NCBI RefSeq assembly: GCF_048544455.1
Contig: NC_133536.1
Location: forward strand, 27,964,152 to 28,028,151
Reading direction: 5' to 3'
From: Silene latifolia
Taxonomy: Eukaryota; Streptophyta; Magnoliopsida; Caryophyllales; Caryophyllaceae
Length of the DNA stretch: 64,000 nucleotides
A model generated the notes under the pieces. That model did not search any database. It was not told where the DNA came from and worked only from the letters and a program-made list of their open reading frames with translations. Positions 63,506-64,000 of the stretch are shown one piece after another. Numbering within the stretch: position 1 is the stretch's first letter; every line of letters starts with the position of its first letter. A program made the translations under genes and the position numbers.

Positions 63506-63715
63506 TCTAAGAGCATCCACAACAACAAGGAGTTTTTGTTGTTTTTTGTGGGCCATCAACCTATTTACATCAATATGATATTTTACACAAAAACTTTTTA
63601 TAAAATCAAAAAGTTTTAATGGATCTTGAACCTCCTACCACATCCTTTTTTTCTCTCCTACATCACATATACACTCTCATCTAAAAAACCGTACATTTGT
63701 ACGGAACTACACTAG
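63506..63715 (+). mobile_element. Short non-autonomous Helitron-like element
   Basis: The 3' end has a perfect stem CCGTAC, loop ATTT, GTACGG (63689-63704), then AACTACA and CTAG (63712-63715) followed by T. A candidate 5' end is TCTAAGAGCATCCACAAC at 63506. The preceding base is T rather than the usual A, so the left border is tentative. About 210 bp, no coding. Confidence 0.55.
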
Positions 63716-64000
63716 TCAAGGAATTATATTTTCTAGGTATCAGTAGTAGGACGAGGGCGACCCGTAACGAGAACAAGCGTCTACAAAACCTTGGCATCCT
63801 ATTCAACTCTATGCGTTTCACCTGTTGGACTTATTTAATAGGAGTACTTTGATTGGATGAATAAGAAGAGCAAGATATTGTTAACGTAAAAAAGTCGGAT
63901 AATTGTATTGCTAGGGAGAGTCGCGACCTACAACGATAATAGGGAAAATACACACAAATTATTATAATCCTATTAAGAAGCAAAACAGAAGCCTATAACC
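63716..64000. other. Intergenic, nothing recognised
   Basis: No frame, repeat or RNA gene identified to the end of the window. Confidence 0.4.

Overview
The window is repeat-dense plant nuclear DNA, almost certainly from a eudicot. The evidence is plant-type Copia and Gypsy retrotransposons, CACTA, MULE, Tourist and Stowaway elements, Helitron termini, a TRIM, and decayed F-box genes with plant-type F-box/LRR architecture. One Gypsy element resembles the Tat/Retand type (two RNase H domains, a spliced antisense ORF and a 3' tandem repeat), which I recall from Silene. That makes Caryophyllales possible but unproven. I found no intact host gene, no rRNA or tRNA gene, and nothing prokaryotic.

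Region 1 (1-9188) is AT-rich sequence. It holds three Helitron 3' termini of one family (ends 1989, 4275, 5554) and one of a second type (6813). It also holds two MULE-type MITEs (3184-3365 and 6510-6691), a Stowaway MITE (7121-7275) and a 300-bp TRIM (7764-8063). The Helitron ending at 5554 carries an exon fragment resembling the N-terminus of the AAA ATPase CIP111. Decayed F-box/LRR genes lie on the minus strand at 5.76-5.96 kb and 7.33-7.67 kb. A third, at 8561-14530, is split by a recent insertion.

Region 2 (9189-13961) is that insertion: a 4.77-kb Copia element with 167-bp LTRs that look identical by eye and a 5-bp target duplication. Its coding region nevertheless has an in-frame stop and a frame change.

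Region 3 (13962-17755) holds the F-box 5' half, an uncertain inverted-repeat element, short direct repeats and a MULE MITE with a perfect 9-bp duplication. It ends in a stretch resembling an Athila-type LTR.

Region 4 (17756-61884) is one 44-kb nest. CACTA-1 (TSD CTC) is the outer shell, inserted in the old LTR-like remnant. Inside it are Gypsy-1 (18467-51158, minus, Tat/Retand-like) and CACTA-2 (53109-61643, TSD TTT). Gypsy-1 contains a 2.95-kb solo LTR inserted in its RT region (TSD GCTAG) and Gypsy-2 (31608-50546, minus, Athila-like, TSD AGCTT) in its 5' leader. Gypsy-2's 5' LTR contains CACTA-3 (45374-48683, TSD TAA). CACTA-2's TNP2 gene contains a Tourist-like MITE (58135-58422, TSD TAA). 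The implied order is remnant LTR, CACTA-1, Gypsy-1, Gypsy-2, CACTA-3, with CACTA-2 and its MITE as a second branch. Gypsy-2 is the best preserved: one 1721-codon gag-pol ORF broken only near the integrase C-terminus, plus an Athila-type third ORF. Gypsy-1 is broken in several ways. CACTA-2 carries a decayed TNP2/TNPD gene and a TNPA-like gene. CACTA-1 keeps only a TNPA-like remnant.

Region 5 (61885-64000) holds the other side of the LTR remnant, a TIR element (62563-62941) and a short Helitron-like element ending at 63715. The most unusual features are the spliced antisense ORF with its own TATA box in Gypsy-1, the GC palindromes repeated in both LTR and UTR of each Gypsy element, the TRIM with a T-arm-like core, and the Helitron gene capture.
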